A stretch of DNA of 54,917 nt, taken from contig JAQBNL010000027.1 in NCBI GenBank assembly GCA_028288585.1, positions 1 to 54,917 on the forward strand, written 5' to 3'. Position numbers and translations under genes: made by a program. The stretch is from Chitinophagaceae bacterium. Its GTDB lineage: Bacteria; Bacteroidota; Bacteroidia; Chitinophagales; Chitinophagaceae. The notes beneath the pieces were generated by a model. It was given only the letters and a program-made list of their open reading frames with translations. It did no database searches and had not been told where the DNA came from. Positions 16,900 to 26,253 of the stretch are shown piece after piece (position 1 is the stretch's first letter; each line of letters begins with the position of its first letter).

Positions 16900-17421
16900 T
16901 TATCCGGGCAAGCTATTTTTATTTACAGACAGCGCTCTTATCATTTCACCGTAATGCTGGTGGTTTGATAAAGCTGTAATAGTTTGTGCAATTCTTTTTG
17001 TTTTAGTAGCATCTGTTTTTGCACTACCTATCCAGTTACTGAAATATTTACGATGGCCGGGTGTTAATGCATTAAAAAAAGAAAGGCTTTCCGGTTCATC
17101 AGCAAGGCACTCCATTAATTCAGCATTAAGCTTTACAGGAGCATTATCAGCTTCCATGATAACTTTAAGAGATGCCCCTTTGCGCTTGCCAATTTTTTTC
17201 CTGAGGGATGCATTAAGTGCAAGGATAAAATTTCCTTCACCCATAGGAATCAGCGCCAGGCCTTCAAAAGAATAGTTATCTAATTTCCCTTTTATCCTGA
17301 AAGATTTTTTATTATTTGGTTTTAATTTTTCTGCAATTGCAGCAGGTATTTCAATATACGTCCACCCGGTTTTCTCTCCCTGACTACCAAATTTTTTTAT
17401 GACTGTTGTAAATTGAAGCAT
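16900..17421 (-). CDS. DUF1905 / YdeI (OmpD-associated) family protein
   Basis: This 173-residue cytosolic protein has two parts. An N-terminal DUF1905-like beta-barrel (GWTYIEIPAAIAEKL...FRIKGKLDNYSFEGLALIPMG) is followed by a C-terminal YdeI/OmpD-associated helical segment (FFNALTPGHRKYFSNWIGSAKTDATKTKRI). The pairing is common in Bacteroidota. The biochemical role is unknown. It is 24 bp downstream of the small membrane-protein gene and probably co-transcribed with it. Confidence 0.82.
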   Translation of the reverse strand: MLQFTTVIKKFGSQGEKTGWTYIEIPAAIAEKLKPNNKKSFRIKGKLDNYSFEGLALIPMGEGNFILALNASLRKKIGKRKGASLKVIMEADNAPVKLNAELMECLADEPESLSFFNALTPGHRKYFSNWIGSAKTDATKTKRIAQTITALSNHQHYGEMIRALSVNKNSLPG

Positions 17422-17445
17422 GAATTATGCCTGCTAATATAACAT

Positions 17446-17685
17446 TCAAATTTTTTGTTTATCAACATCCAGCAATTTTTTTCTTTTTGGCAACCCGAGG
17501 ATAAGATAAAATATTAAGCCAATAACCGGCGCAATAAATATAATAGCTGCCCATAATATTTTTACAGGCAGGGGAATATCTTTTCTTTTAAATAATGTAA
17601 TGGCTACAATTATAATTGTAACCAGCCATATGGCAACCAGTATAAGATATCCTTTAAGTAGTACCGAAAAAAAATCTAGCAGCAT
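17446..17685 (-). CDS. small PLDc_N-like membrane protein
   Basis: This 79-residue protein has two hydrophobic helices (about 5-32 and 42-66) separated by a short basic loop, and a lysine-rich cytosolic tail. The second helix, AAIIFIAPVIGLIFYLILG, matches the PLDc_N module (PF13396) found at the N-terminus of cardiolipin synthases and as a free-standing small protein. No phospholipase domain follows. Function unknown. Confidence 0.7.
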   Translation of the reverse strand: MLLDFFSVLLKGYLILVAIWLVTIIIVAITLFKRKDIPLPVKILWAAIIFIAPVIGLIFYLILGLPKRKKLLDVDKQKI

Positions 17686-17725
17686 AGTGCAAATTAAATA
17701 AAGAAAATGCAGCTATTTTTATGCC

Positions 17726-18481
17726 ATGAATCAAACAAAGCTTTCTGTAAATATTAATAAGATAGCAACGCTGCGCAATTCAAGAGGTGGCAATAATCCT
17801 GATCTTATTAAAACAGCAAAAGACATTGAGCAATTTGGTGCAGATGGAATTACTGTACACCCACGCCCCGATGAAAGACACATCCGGTATGAAGATGTGT
17901 ATAACCTTAAAGAAATAATTACCACAGAATTTAATATTGAAGGCAATCCCAAAGAGCAAAAATTTGTTGAACTTGTATTAGCCAATAAACCAACACAGGT
18001 AACGCTTGTACCCGATGCCGAAGGGCAATTAACTTCTGATCATGGATGGGATACCATTGCAAATAAAAATTATTTGATCGATATTATTTCTCTTTTTAAA
18101 AATGCAGGAATAAGAGTTTCAATATTTGTTGATGCGGATATTAAAATGATTGAAGGAGCAAAAGAAACAGGAACTGACAGGATTGAATTGTATACTGAGT
18201 CTTATGCAAGCCAGTCAATGGTCAATGGTCAATGGTCAATAGATAAAAGTAAACATGCGATTGAAAATTATATTACAGCGGCAAAAAAAGCAAATGAACT
18301 CGACTTAGGAATAAATGCCGGTCATGATCTTGATCTGCAAAATTTAAAATACTTTTCGCAAAACATTCCAGGCCTTCTTGAAGTTTCTATCGGCCATGCA
18401 TTGATATGTGATGCCATTTACCTTGGATTAGAAAATGCTGTGCAACTCTACAAAAGGCAGTTGATGAAAAATGAGTTGTGA
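17726..18481 (+). CDS. pdxJ: pyridoxine 5'-phosphate synthase
   Basis: PdxJ joins 1-deoxyxylulose 5-phosphate and aminoacetone 3-phosphate to pyridoxine 5'-phosphate in the DXP-dependent vitamin B6 route. The 251 residues show the TIM-barrel signatures LSVNINKIATLRNSRGG, GITVHPRPDERHIR, VTLVPD and INAGHDLDL (phosphate/ring-closing loop). The start at 17726 precedes the first strand directly. A run of four heptamers at 18214-18241 encodes a loop (SMVNGQWSIDK) just after RIELYTESYA, where homologues vary in length. The stop codon sits inside another heptamer run. Confidence 0.95.
   Translation: MNQTKLSVNINKIATLRNSRGGNNPDLIKTAKDIEQFGADGITVHPRPDERHIRYEDVYNLKEIITTEFNIEGNPKEQKFVELVLANKPTQVTLVPDAEGQLTSDHGWDTIANKNYLIDIISLFKNAGIRVSIFVDADIKMIEGAKETGTDRIELYTESYASQSMVNGQWSIDKSKHAIENYITAAKKANELDLGINAGHDLDLQNLKYFSQNIPGLLEVSIGHALICDAIYLGLENAVQLYKRQLMKNEL
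18214..18241. repeat. in-frame tandem heptamer run inside pdxJ
   Basis: Four consecutive 7-bp units, GTCAATG three times and then GTCAATA, lie inside pdxJ and are translated without a stop. See the similar runs at 18471, 24231, 27638, 36522, 48099, 48168 and 49703. Confidence 0.9.
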
Positions 18482-18491
18482 CTTATAGGTT
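18471..18491. repeat. heptamer run supplying the pdxJ stop codon
   Basis: ATGAGTT, GTGACTT and ATAGGTT follow one another. The TGA in the second unit is the pdxJ stop codon. Confidence 0.6.
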
Positions 18492-18503
18492 CTAAGAAAA
18501 AAT

Positions 18504-19580
18504 TTATTTCAACAAAGCATTAAGTCTGCTTTCTAAAACGGCGCCGCGAAGATTTTTTGCGATAATTTTCCCTTCAGGATCCAGTAATAAATTTTGCGGA
18601 ATGCTCGTTACTTTAAATATTGCGGCCACCTGGTTGCTCCATCCTTTCAGGTCGCTTACATGACTCCAGTTGAGCCCATCCATTTTAATTGCATCTATCC
18701 ATGCCTTTTTATTTTGATCGAGGGATACACCCAAAATAGTGAAGTTCTTATTTTTAAATTTATCAAAGGCTGCAACAACATTCGGATTTTCCTGGCGGCA
18801 GGGACGGCACCAACTGGCCCAGAAATCAAGCAATACATACTTACCGCGAAAGGCTGAAATATTAATTGGTAAACCTGCAGTATCAGCTTGCGTGAATTCA
18901 GAAACAAAAGAACCGATGGGGTTTATTTTTGATTCCGCGATAAGCTGGTTTACATAATTGCCTAAGGAACTAAATTGAATTTGTGCGGGGATAAGTTTGT
19001 ACAACTCTTCTGCCTTAACTCCATTTTGAGTTGCCTGGTATAAGCGAATAATTGCTAAAGGCGAAACGTAAGAAGAAGGATACCTCCTTACAAAATCTTC
19101 ACTGATAGTTGCAATTTTATTAAGTGCTGCAGAGTCATACATAGCATCGGGCAAAAGGAATTGCTCATAAGGTTTTATTGCATCCGTATATATTTTAAAT
19201 TGATCATTAGAAGGAGAACCGCTGATGACCAGTTTATCCAATGCATCTTTATTACCTGTAATTTTTATATTGCTGTTATCCAAAAATAAAGGCACCAAAG
19301 GCTGTGCATTATTAAATATCAATCCTTTAAAACCCGGCTGATCCACCTTTCCTTTAATGATAAATTTTCCCTTGCTTATTACAGCCTGTTGCTCGGGCGC
19401 ATTTGTTTGCTCATTTAAAAACGATACAGGTGTTCCATCCGTAAACCCTGTAACAGTACCTGTAATAATATATCCATCAAACGCCGGAGCCTGAACTTTA
19501 GGCTTTGCTTTCGTTATTTTTTTAACCTGTGAAAATCCGAGGACAGGCAATACAAAAAGAAAAATAAAAATTGATCTCAT
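18504..19580 (-). CDS. TlpA-like thioredoxin-fold protein with DUF4369 domain
   Basis: This 358-residue exported protein has a signal peptide (residues 1-17, MRSIFIFLFVLPVLGFS). A DUF4369-like beta domain (about 36-125, YIITGTVTGFTDGTPVSF) and a helical linker precede a C-terminal TlpA/ResA-type thioredoxin domain. The redox motif WCRPC gives Cys258 and Cys261, within LLDFWASWCRPCRQENP, and the cis-Pro loop is TSIPQNLLLD. It is likely a periplasmic thiol-disulfide reductase; the partner is unknown. It is convergent with pdxJ. Confidence 0.9.
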   Translation of the reverse strand: MRSIFIFLFVLPVLGFSQVKKITKAKPKVQAPAFDGYIITGTVTGFTDGTPVSFLNEQTNAPEQQAVISKGKFIIKGKVDQPGFKGLIFNNAQPLVPLFLDNSNIKITGNKDALDKLVISGSPSNDQFKIYTDAIKPYEQFLLPDAMYDSAALNKIATISEDFVRRYPSSYVSPLAIIRLYQATQNGVKAEELYKLIPAQIQFSSLGNYVNQLIAESKINPIGSFVSEFTQADTAGLPINISAFRGKYVLLDFWASWCRPCRQENPNVVAAFDKFKNKNFTILGVSLDQNKKAWIDAIKMDGLNWSHVSDLKGWSNQVAAIFKVTSIPQNLLLDPEGKIIAKNLRGAVLESRLNALLK

Positions 19581-19642
19581 AGCATTCTATTTTGGGACAA
19601 ATTTAAATGGTTTTAAACAGATGAAAGGTTAATGAAAACTTA

Positions 19643-20413
19643 TTAACGCAGAATGTTGTCCAGGAATTGTTGTGTTGTTTTTTCAATATCCGTTGAATTC
19701 TGTAACGCCTTAATGTAAGCGCTGCCTATAATAGCTCCGTTACTATATTTACAAGCTGCCTGAAATGTATGTTTATCTTTAATACCAAAACCAACCAGAA
19801 CAGGATTTTTTAAATTCATTTTGTGTAGCCTTGCAAAATAATCTTCCTGCTCATCTATCGCTTTATTATTTCCTGTTGTTGAAGATGAAGAAACTGCATA
19901 AATAAATCCTGTACTTAATTCATCGATCTTTCTAATTCTTTCTTCAGAAGTTTCCGGTGTGATAAGGAAGATAAAATCAAGGCCATATTTTTTTATAACG
20001 CTTCCATATTCTGTTTCATATTCATACAATGGGAGATCAGGAAGTATTAAACCATCTATCCCCACTGCAGCCGCCTGTTCACAGAATCTTTCAAATCCAT
20101 ACTGTAATACAGGATTCATATATCCCATAAGAATTACAGGAACATTGATTTTTTTTCTGAAATCTTTTAATTGCTCGAAAAGCTTTTGAATGGTCATCCC
20201 ATTTTGTAAAGCAATCATACTGCTTTGCTGAATTACAGGACCATCAGCTAATGGATCACTGTATGGCATACCTATCTCTACCATATCAGCACCATATTTT
20301 TGTAAAGAGCTGAGAACTTTTAAAGTATTATCTAGCTGCGGAAAGCCTGCTGTACAGTAGATATTAAGAATATCTTTCTTTTTTTCAGAAAATAATTTTT
20401 CGATGCGGTTCAT
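19643..20413 (-). CDS. trpA: tryptophan synthase alpha chain
   Basis: TrpA cleaves indole-3-glycerol phosphate to indole and glyceraldehyde 3-phosphate. In 256 residues the TIM barrel shows [19 protein letters not shown] (catalytic Glu in VEIG, Asp in YSDP), [12 protein letters not shown] and ALVGFGIK-type phosphate-binding ends ([19 protein letters not shown]). The start ATG overlaps the trpB stop in an ATGA, so translation is coupled and equal amounts of the two subunits are expected. It is the last gene of the trp operon. Confidence 0.97.
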   Translation of the reverse strand: MNRIEKLFSEKKKDILNIYCTAGFPQLDNTLKVLSSLQKYGADMVEIGMPYSDPLADGPVIQQSSMIALQNGMTIQKLFEQLKDFRKKINVPVILMGYMNPVLQYGFERFCEQAAAVGIDGLILPDLPLYEYETEYGSVIKKYGLDFIFLITPETSEERIRKIDELSTGFIYAVSSSSTTGNNKAIDEQEDYFARLHKMNLKNPVLVGFGIKDKHTFQAACKYSNGAIIGSAYIKALQNSTDIEKTTQQFLDNILR

Positions 20414-21585
20414 ATATACTTCATATAAGTAGCCAGGTCTTTATCACCCCTGCCACTAAGATTTACAACTATAATATCTTCTTTTTTAAATTCTATTTTC
20501 CTTAAAGCAAACAATGCATGAGCAGTTTCCAGTGCAGGAATAATGCCTTCAAGCTTTGCTAATTCCATTGCTGCTTCAACCGCTTCATCATCTGTAGCAC
20601 TTAGAAAAATTCCACGGCCGCTTTTAAATAAATGCGCATGTAATGGGCCTATTCCCGGGTAATCCAATCCGGCGGAAATACTGTGAGGCTCTACTACCTG
20701 CCCATCCGGGGTTTGCATAACAAGGCTTTTGCTCCCATGCAAAATCCCGGGGGTACCTAATTGTGTTGTGGCTGCTGAAAAGCCAGAATCAATGCCTTGT
20801 CCTGCTGCTTCAACAGCAACTAATTTTACAGAAGGCTCATCTAAAAAATGATAGAAAGCGCCTGCTGCATTACTGCCTCCACCTACACATGCAAAAACAT
20901 AATCAGGCAACTCATTTCCTGTTTTCTCTTTCAGTTGACTGCGCATTTCTTTGCTTATCACACTCTGGAAACGGGCAACCATATCTGGATAAGGATGCGG
21001 CCCTACAACACTGCCAATAATATAATGTGTGTCTTCAGGATGGTTTATCCAATCCCTGATAGCCTCATTGGTGGCATCTTTCAGCGTTTTGCTTCCACTC
21101 ATTGCAGGTATTACAGTTGCCCCAAGCATTTTCATTCTTGCTACATTAGGCGCCTGCCGTTCCATATCTTTTTCTCCCATGTACACAATGCACTCCAACC
21201 CCTTCAATGCACAAACGGTTGCTGTTGCAACTCCATGTTGCCCTGCGCCTGTTTCTGCGATAATTCTTTTCTTACCTAATTTTTCAGCTAATAAAATTTG
21301 ACCAATTGTATTGTTGATCTTATGTGCACCGGTATGGCAAAGGTCTTCACGCTTTAAATAAATTTGTGCGCCATATTTTTCACTCAATCGTTCTGCTAAA
21401 AATAAAGGTGTGGGTCTGCCAACATAATCTTTCAGCAGTTGATCAAATTCTTTTTTAAAATCTGCATCACCCATTATGGATAAATATTTTTCCTGCAGTT
21501 CCTTTACATTAGGATATAGCATTTCAGGAATGAAGGCTCCGCCAAACTCGCCATAGTAGCCTTGTTCGTTTACTTGAAAATTCAT
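20410..21585 (-). CDS. trpB: tryptophan synthase beta chain
   Basis: TrpB condenses indole with L-serine to tryptophan using PLP. The 391-residue protein has the PLP lysine in [15 protein letters not shown], the [17 protein letters not shown] substrate loop, the phosphate-binding [10 protein letters not shown] and the C-terminal LSGRGDKDL. It is a standard TrpB1-type length. It overlaps trpA by 4 bp and lies 10 bp after trpF. Confidence 0.98.
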   Translation of the reverse strand: MNFQVNEQGYYGEFGGAFIPEMLYPNVKELQEKYLSIMGDADFKKEFDQLLKDYVGRPTPLFLAERLSEKYGAQIYLKREDLCHTGAHKINNTIGQILLAEKLGKKRIIAETGAGQHGVATATVCALKGLECIVYMGEKDMERQAPNVARMKMLGATVIPAMSGSKTLKDATNEAIRDWINHPEDTHYIIGSVVGPHPYPDMVARFQSVISKEMRSQLKEKTGNELPDYVFACVGGGSNAAGAFYHFLDEPSVKLVAVEAAGQGIDSGFSAATTQLGTPGILHGSKSLVMQTPDGQVVEPHSISAGLDYPGIGPLHAHLFKSGRGIFLSATDDEAVEAAMELAKLEGIIPALETAHALFALRKIEFKKEDIIVVNLSGRGDKDLATYMKYI

Positions 21586-21595
21586 AATTATCTTT

Positions 21596-22231
21596 TTATA
21601 CCTTCTTTAATTTCTGTACAAACATTTTAACCTGCTCCATATCTTTTATTCCCGGCTCACTCTCAACCATACTGTTAATATCAACCGCATACAAAAATGG
21701 ATGCCGAAAAGATTTTACTTTTTCCACATCGGCTAAACCAATACCACCGCTTAAAAAAAAGGGTTTATTAATTATATTGTTGTTCAAAATTTTCCAGTCG
21801 AATTTTTCACCTGTTCCCCCATAAGCACCTTTCCTGTTGGTGTCGAACAAATAATAATCGCATACTTCTTCATAGGGCTTTACCATCCAGTCAATATTTT
21901 GTTCGTTATATTTAGTTATCCTGAATGCTTTTATAACACTTACCGTACTGCTGATGTGCTTACAAAAAACAGGGGTTTCATCTCCATGTAACTGCACAAG
22001 GTCCAAACCATATAATTCAACCTGTGCATTTATAAATTCTTCTGAAGCATTTACAAACACACCAACTTTTTTCAAACTGAGGGACAAATTTTGAACATCT
22101 GTTGTAAGCAGTTTGTCCAGCATATATCTTGCAGACTGCCGGAAGAAGATAAGCCCGGCATAATCAACACCAAGCTCATCGAGCTGTTTTAATTGCTCTA
22201 CCTGTGTTATTCCGCAAACTTTTATTTTCAT
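21596..22231 (-). CDS. trpF: phosphoribosylanthranilate isomerase
   Basis: TrpF performs the Amadori rearrangement of N-(5'-phosphoribosyl)anthranilate. The 211-residue barrel has KVCGIT (catalytic Cys), VGVFVN, VQLHGDE, YYLFDT (catalytic Asp) and FLSGGIG. It is a separate gene, not fused to trpC, and starts 2 bp after trpC ends. Confidence 0.96.
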   Translation of the reverse strand: MKIKVCGITQVEQLKQLDELGVDYAGLIFFRQSARYMLDKLLTTDVQNLSLSLKKVGVFVNASEEFINAQVELYGLDLVQLHGDETPVFCKHISSTVSVIKAFRITKYNEQNIDWMVKPYEEVCDYYLFDTNRKGAYGGTGEKFDWKILNNNIINKPFFLSGGIGLADVEKVKSFRHPFLYAVDINSMVESEPGIKDMEQVKMFVQKLKKV

Positions 22232-22233
22232 AG

Positions 22234-23016
22234 CTATTTATTTAATTCTTCTACAAAAAATTTAAATGCTTCTCCCGGTTTTTTTTCTTTCATAAACTTC
22301 TCTCCCATTAAAAAACCTTTAAAACCATATTGCTGCAAAAGCCTAATGGTTGAGACATCATCAATTCCGCTTTCGGATATTTTTATTTTATCCACAGGAA
22401 TTTTTTTGCCCAATTCTATTGAACGGTTTATATCTACGGTAAATGTTTTAAGATCACGGTTATTTATGCCAACTACATCCACTTCATCACAAATATGTTC
22501 CAGCTCCTCTTCATTATGAATTTCCAGCAAAACATTTAAGCCAATGTTTTTTGCAGAAGCTGCAAGAGTTTTTACCTCGTGTTTTTTTAAGCAAGCCGCT
22601 ATTAATAAGATTACTTCTGCACCAAATGCTTTTGATTCTACCAACTGGTACTCATCAATTATAAAATCTTTCCTAAGCAGTGGCACTTCATTTATTGTAG
22701 CCGCTACCAGGTCACTTAATGACCCTCCAAAAAATGCTTCATCAGTAAGAACAGAGAGCCCGCTGGCTCCATACTTTGTGTATGCTGTTGTTACTTCTGT
22801 AACTGTGGATGTGTTATTGATAATGCCTTTTGACGGAGATCGTCTTTTAAACTCTGCAATAATGCCCGTCTTATCTTCTCTTAATAAATATTTTTTAAAA
22901 TCAAGTACTTTATTTTTAAAGAAAGTCCCATGCTCTAATTCAGCAATGCTTTTATCCTCTTTTCTCTCTTTAACTTCAATCTTCTTTTTTGCTATTATCG
23001 TTTCAAGAATATTCAT
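22234..23016 (-). CDS. trpC: indole-3-glycerol phosphate synthase
   Basis: TrpC closes the indole ring. The 260-residue protein has IIAEFKRRSPSKG (catalytic Lys), LSVLTDEAFFGGSLSDL, LLRKDFIIDEYQ, EVILLIAACL, VVGINNRDLKTF and ISESGI. It starts 2 bp downstream of trpD. Confidence 0.97.
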   Translation of the reverse strand: MNILETIIAKKKIEVKERKEDKSIAELEHGTFFKNKVLDFKKYLLREDKTGIIAEFKRRSPSKGIINNTSTVTEVTTAYTKYGASGLSVLTDEAFFGGSLSDLVAATINEVPLLRKDFIIDEYQLVESKAFGAEVILLIAACLKKHEVKTLAASAKNIGLNVLLEIHNEEELEHICDEVDVVGINNRDLKTFTVDINRSIELGKKIPVDKIKISESGIDDVSTIRLLQQYGFKGFLMGEKFMKEKKPGEAFKFFVEELNK

Positions 23017-23018
23017 TA

Positions 23019-24008
23019 CTACTTTACCAGTTTATTTAATGTTTGTAATGCTGCCCCGCTTTCCAAACTCTCTACTGCAATTGAATAGCATTCTTCATAA
23101 CTTTTATATTTGCCCATACATTGCAAGCCCATAGCAGCATTAGCCAGCACCACTGCGTTTTGCGCCCATGTGCCATCACCCTTTAATATCTTTAAAAATA
23201 TTTTAGCTGCTTCTTCAACTGAATTACCTCCATGAATGTCGTCAGGACTTACTTGCCTTTTTCCCAGGTCTTCAGGCGTATAAATCTTTTCCCCTTTATT
23301 GGTAATCACCTTTGTATCACTGGTTAAAGAAATTTCATCATAGCCATCAAGGCTGTGAATGATTGTAAAAGCCTTATTGGTTTGCTGTAATAAATAATTA
23401 TAAATTCTTGCCATCTCTAAATTAAAAACTCCCACTAACTGGTAATCAGGAATCGCAGGATTAACCATTGGCCCTAGCATGTTAAAAAAAGTTCTAATAC
23501 CTAAATTCTTTCTTATAGGTGCAACAATTTTTAAAGCAGGATGAAATAAGGGGGCATGTAAAAAACAAATATTTGAATCTTCGAGTTGCTTTTTTAAAAC
23601 ATCTTTATCATTGGTAAACTTATATCCCAGCTGTTCCATTACATTACTGGAGCCGCTTATAGAAGAAGCGCCATAATTGCCATGCTTGGCAACTTTGTTT
23701 CCTGTACCTGCAACAATAAAAGAACTGAGGGTAGAAATATTGAAAGTATTCTTTCCATCACCACCTGTGCCTACAATATCCAGCACCTGGTGACCGCTAA
23801 AATTTATCGGCACACATAATTCCATTAATGCATCTCTAAAACCCTGCAATTCATCGACGGTAATGCTTCTCATAAGAAACACAGTAGTGAAAGATGCTAT
23901 CTCGCTTTCGTTGTACATGCCTTGGGAAATATTTATTAATACTTCTCTTGCAGAAGGCCTGTCCAGTGTTTTATGTTCGAATAAAAATTGAAGAATCTTT
24001 TTCATCAT
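23019..24008 (-). CDS. trpD: anthranilate phosphoribosyltransferase
   Basis: TrpD transfers phosphoribose from PRPP to anthranilate. In 329 residues it shows DIVGTGGDGKNTFNIST (PRPP loop), VAKHGNYGASSISGSSNVMEQLG, the FLHAPLFHPA segment, GIRTFFNMLGPMVNPA and the LDGYDEISLTS metal-binding region. Its start overlaps the trpG stop by 1 bp (TAATG). Two adjacent ATGs are possible starts. Confidence 0.97.
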   Translation of the reverse strand: MMKKILQFLFEHKTLDRPSAREVLINISQGMYNESEIASFTTVFLMRSITVDELQGFRDALMELCVPINFSGHQVLDIVGTGGDGKNTFNISTLSSFIVAGTGNKVAKHGNYGASSISGSSNVMEQLGYKFTNDKDVLKKQLEDSNICFLHAPLFHPALKIVAPIRKNLGIRTFFNMLGPMVNPAIPDYQLVGVFNLEMARIYNYLLQQTNKAFTIIHSLDGYDEISLTSDTKVITNKGEKIYTPEDLGKRQVSPDDIHGGNSVEEAAKIFLKILKGDGTWAQNAVVLANAAMGLQCMGKYKSYEECYSIAVESLESGAALQTLNKLVK

Positions 24009-24577
24009 TAATTTTTTAACCAGTTCCTCATAATTTTTTCTCCATCGGGTGTTAATACACTTTCGGGATGAAACTGCACTCCCTGCACATCAAATGTTTT
24101 GTGTTGTAATCCCATGATATAATTATTTTCATCTCTTGCAGTAACTTCCAATTCTTTGGGGAAATTTTCATCACTTACTATCCATGAATGATAACGGCCG
24201 ATTGTAATCTTATCTGGCAAGCCTTTAAATAGTTGGCTATTGTTAGTTGACAGTTGGCAGTCTGTGGCAACTCCGTGATAAACTGTTGCAAGATTTATTA
24301 ATGTTCCACCGAAAGCTTCGCCAATTGCCTGGTGCCCTAAACATACGCCCAATATGGATTTGGTGGAAGCATACTCTTTAATTAATGGCAATAACAATCC
24401 GGCTTCAATTGGTATACCCGGCCCGGGAGATAAAATTATTTTATCGTATTCTTTTACCTTTTCAATGGCTATCTGGTCATTCCGATATACATCCACTTTT
24501 TGATGCAATATTTTTTCCACCAGGTGCACCAGGTTGTAGGTAAACGAATCGTAATTATCAAAAATTAATATTTTCAT
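24008..24577 (-). CDS. trpG: anthranilate synthase glutamine amidotransferase component
   Basis: TrpG releases ammonia from glutamine for TrpE. The 189-residue class I amidotransferase has NYDSFTYNLVH, ILSPGPGIP, GVCLGHQAIGE (nucleophile Cys) and the His-Glu pair in VQFHPESVLT. A 35-bp heptamer run at 24231-24265 encodes a surface loop between YHGVAT and LFKGLP where homologues usually vary. It is a separate gene, 2 bp after trpE. Confidence 0.96.
   Translation of the reverse strand: MKILIFDNYDSFTYNLVHLVEKILHQKVDVYRNDQIAIEKVKEYDKIILSPGPGIPIEAGLLLPLIKEYASTKSILGVCLGHQAIGEAFGGTLINLATVYHGVATDCQLSTNNSQLFKGLPDKITIGRYHSWIVSDENFPKELEVTARDENNYIMGLQHKTFDVQGVQFHPESVLTPDGEKIMRNWLKN
24231..24265. repeat. 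heptamer run inside trpG
   Basis: Five 7-bp units, AGTTGGC, TATTGTT, AGTTGAC, AGTTGGC and AGTCTGT on the plus strand, are read on the minus strand as part of the TrpG loop CQLSTNNSQL without a stop. Confidence 0.65.
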
Positions 24578-24579
24578 CT

Positions 24580-26010
24580 CTAAATATTTTCTGCCAGTTC
24601 AATTGCTTTTTTTAATGCATTTAATTTATTATTTACTTCCTGTAATTCACTTTCCGGTTGTGATACAGCAACTATACCTGCGCCTGCCTGGTAAGTCAAA
24701 GTATTGTTCTCACTTAAAAAGGTTCTTATCATTATTGCATGATTGCAACTGCCGTTAAACCCGATAAAACCAATACAACCTCCGTAATAACTTCTTGATT
24801 CGGATTCATAGTCATTTATCAATTGCATAGCCCTGTACTTTGGTGCACCGCTTAATGTACCTGCCGGAAATGTTACGCCTAACAGGTCAAATGGGTTGGT
24901 ATCTTTTTTAACAACACCCTGCACTTCGCTAACCAAATGAATAACATGAGAGTAATATTGTACCCGGGAAAACTCAGTAACCTTTACGTCATCACACATC
25001 CTGCTCAGGTCATTTCTTGCCAGGTCTACCAGCATAACATGCTCGGCATTTTCTTTTTTATCAGTTAACAAACTTGCGGCTAATTGCTTATCAACTTCAT
25101 CATCGCCTGTTCTTTTAAAAGTTCCTGCAATGGGATGAACAGTGGCTTTATTATTTTCAATTATCAATTGACTTTCGGGGCTACTTCCAATCAATTTATA
25201 ATCACCATAATCAAAATAAAAAAGATATGGGCTTGGATTAATGCTTCGCAAGGCACGGTAAACATTGAATTCATCGCCGGTAAATGATTGTTTAAACCTC
25301 CTGCTTAAAACTATTTGAAAAACATCCCCGCGATGGCAACTGGCAATTCCTTTTTTTACCATTTCAATATATTCTTCATTCGTAATTGATGAAGTTTCCT
25401 TCTCTTTTATTTTGAAAGGATATACAGGTACATCTTTACTTTTTATTAGGCTTTCAACAATATCAATTTCGCTAACAATATTATCTATATGATTTTCGCA
25501 AATGAACAATTCATCTTTAAAATGATTTATAGCAATAACGTATTGATACAAACGGTAACGCATTAAAGGAATTTCAGATTTAGAATTTGTTCCGTCCAAT
25601 GAGGAATGAGATTTAAAACTAATAGTTTCAAAAAATTGTATGGCATCAAATGTTGTATAGCCAAATAAGCCCTGGGCAATATTCACAGGCTTTTTAGCAA
25701 CTTCATTAACATGGAAGCGTTGCATAAAATCCCACAGATGAGTTGTGATATTATTTGCCTTATCAATTTTTATTTTTTCAGGATTCCTGCCGGGCAATTT
25801 AAATTCAATCTCATCTGGATTGGTAATTTCAATACCCGCTATTGCATTTATCCCAATAAATGAATAACTATTTTCTCCTGCATGAAAATCCGTGCTTTCC
25901 AATAAAATGGTATCCCTGAACCTGTCTCTTAACCTTAGATATATACCAACCGGTGTATACACATCAGCTAAAAGCTTTTTGAAAGAGGTATTTATTTCTA
26001 TCTTCTTCAT
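24580..26010 (-). CDS. trpE: anthranilate synthase component I
   Basis: TrpE makes anthranilate from chorismate and ammonia. The 476 residues show the C-terminal chorismate-binding signatures DVFQIVLSRRF, IGSSPESQLI, HPIAGTFKRTG, EHVMLVDLARNDLSR, FPAGTLSGAPKYRAMQLI and YYGGCIGFIGFNG. The N-terminal region carries LLESTDFHAGENSYSFIG, where the feedback-site residues (LLES) for tryptophan lie. It heads the complete operon E-G-D-C-F-B-A and is preceded by an attenuator. Confidence 0.97.
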   Translation of the reverse strand: MKKIEINTSFKKLLADVYTPVGIYLRLRDRFRDTILLESTDFHAGENSYSFIGINAIAGIEITNPDEIEFKLPGRNPEKIKIDKANNITTHLWDFMQRFHVNEVAKKPVNIAQGLFGYTTFDAIQFFETISFKSHSSLDGTNSKSEIPLMRYRLYQYVIAINHFKDELFICENHIDNIVSEIDIVESLIKSKDVPVYPFKIKEKETSSITNEEYIEMVKKGIASCHRGDVFQIVLSRRFKQSFTGDEFNVYRALRSINPSPYLFYFDYGDYKLIGSSPESQLIIENNKATVHPIAGTFKRTGDDEVDKQLAASLLTDKKENAEHVMLVDLARNDLSRMCDDVKVTEFSRVQYYSHVIHLVSEVQGVVKKDTNPFDLLGVTFPAGTLSGAPKYRAMQLINDYESESRSYYGGCIGFIGFNGSCNHAIMIRTFLSENNTLTYQAGAGIVAVSQPESELQEVNNKLNALKKAIELAENI

Positions 26011-26021
26011 TTACTAAAATT

Positions 26022-26047
26022 AAAAAACCCGGCACTTTTGTGTCGGG
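26022..26047 (-). terminator. trp operon attenuator (intrinsic terminator)
   Basis: Read on the minus strand, CCCGACAC-AAAA-GTGCCGGG is an 8-bp GC-rich stem with one G-T pair, followed at once by TTTTTT. It ends 11 bp before the trpE start codon and 42 bp after the leader-peptide stop. A terminator directly in front of the first structural gene, behind a Trp-rich leader, is the classical layout of ribosome-mediated attenuation. Two further AT-rich hairpins lie upstream, one over the leader stop codon (CAATCAA-TTTT-TTGATTG, 26104-26087) and one at 26069-26053 (TTATTTG-TTC-CAAATAA). A GTGTC near 26086 could pair with the GACAC of the terminator arm as part of an antiterminator. Confidence 0.85.
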
Positions 26048-26089
26048 CTGAATTATTTGGAACAAATAAATATAACAAAGCGGACACAA

Positions 26090-26140
26090 TCAAAAAATTG
26101 ATTGCCACCACCAGCTGTTATTATTTGTGAAAAGTATCAT
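26090..26140 (-). CDS. trpL: trp leader peptide (attenuation sensor)
   Basis: An ATG at 26140 opens a 16-codon frame, MILFTNNNSWWWQSIF, ending with TGA at 26090. It contains three consecutive TGG Trp codons, where chance would rarely give one. It lies between the likely promoter region and the terminator in front of trpE. When charged tRNA-Trp is scarce the ribosome should stall at the Trp codons and let an alternative structure prevent termination. No Shine-Dalgarno sequence is visible, as usual in this phylum. Confidence 0.88.
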   Translation of the reverse strand: MILFTNNNSWWWQSIF

Positions 26141-26253
26141 TTGTAATGCAAATATGCAGGAGAATTTTTATTTATGCAAATAGTTTTTTAAACAAAGAGT
26201 AATTTATCCGGTTTTAAGAACCATGTGCAACTTTTGGCATAGTATTTTACTCT

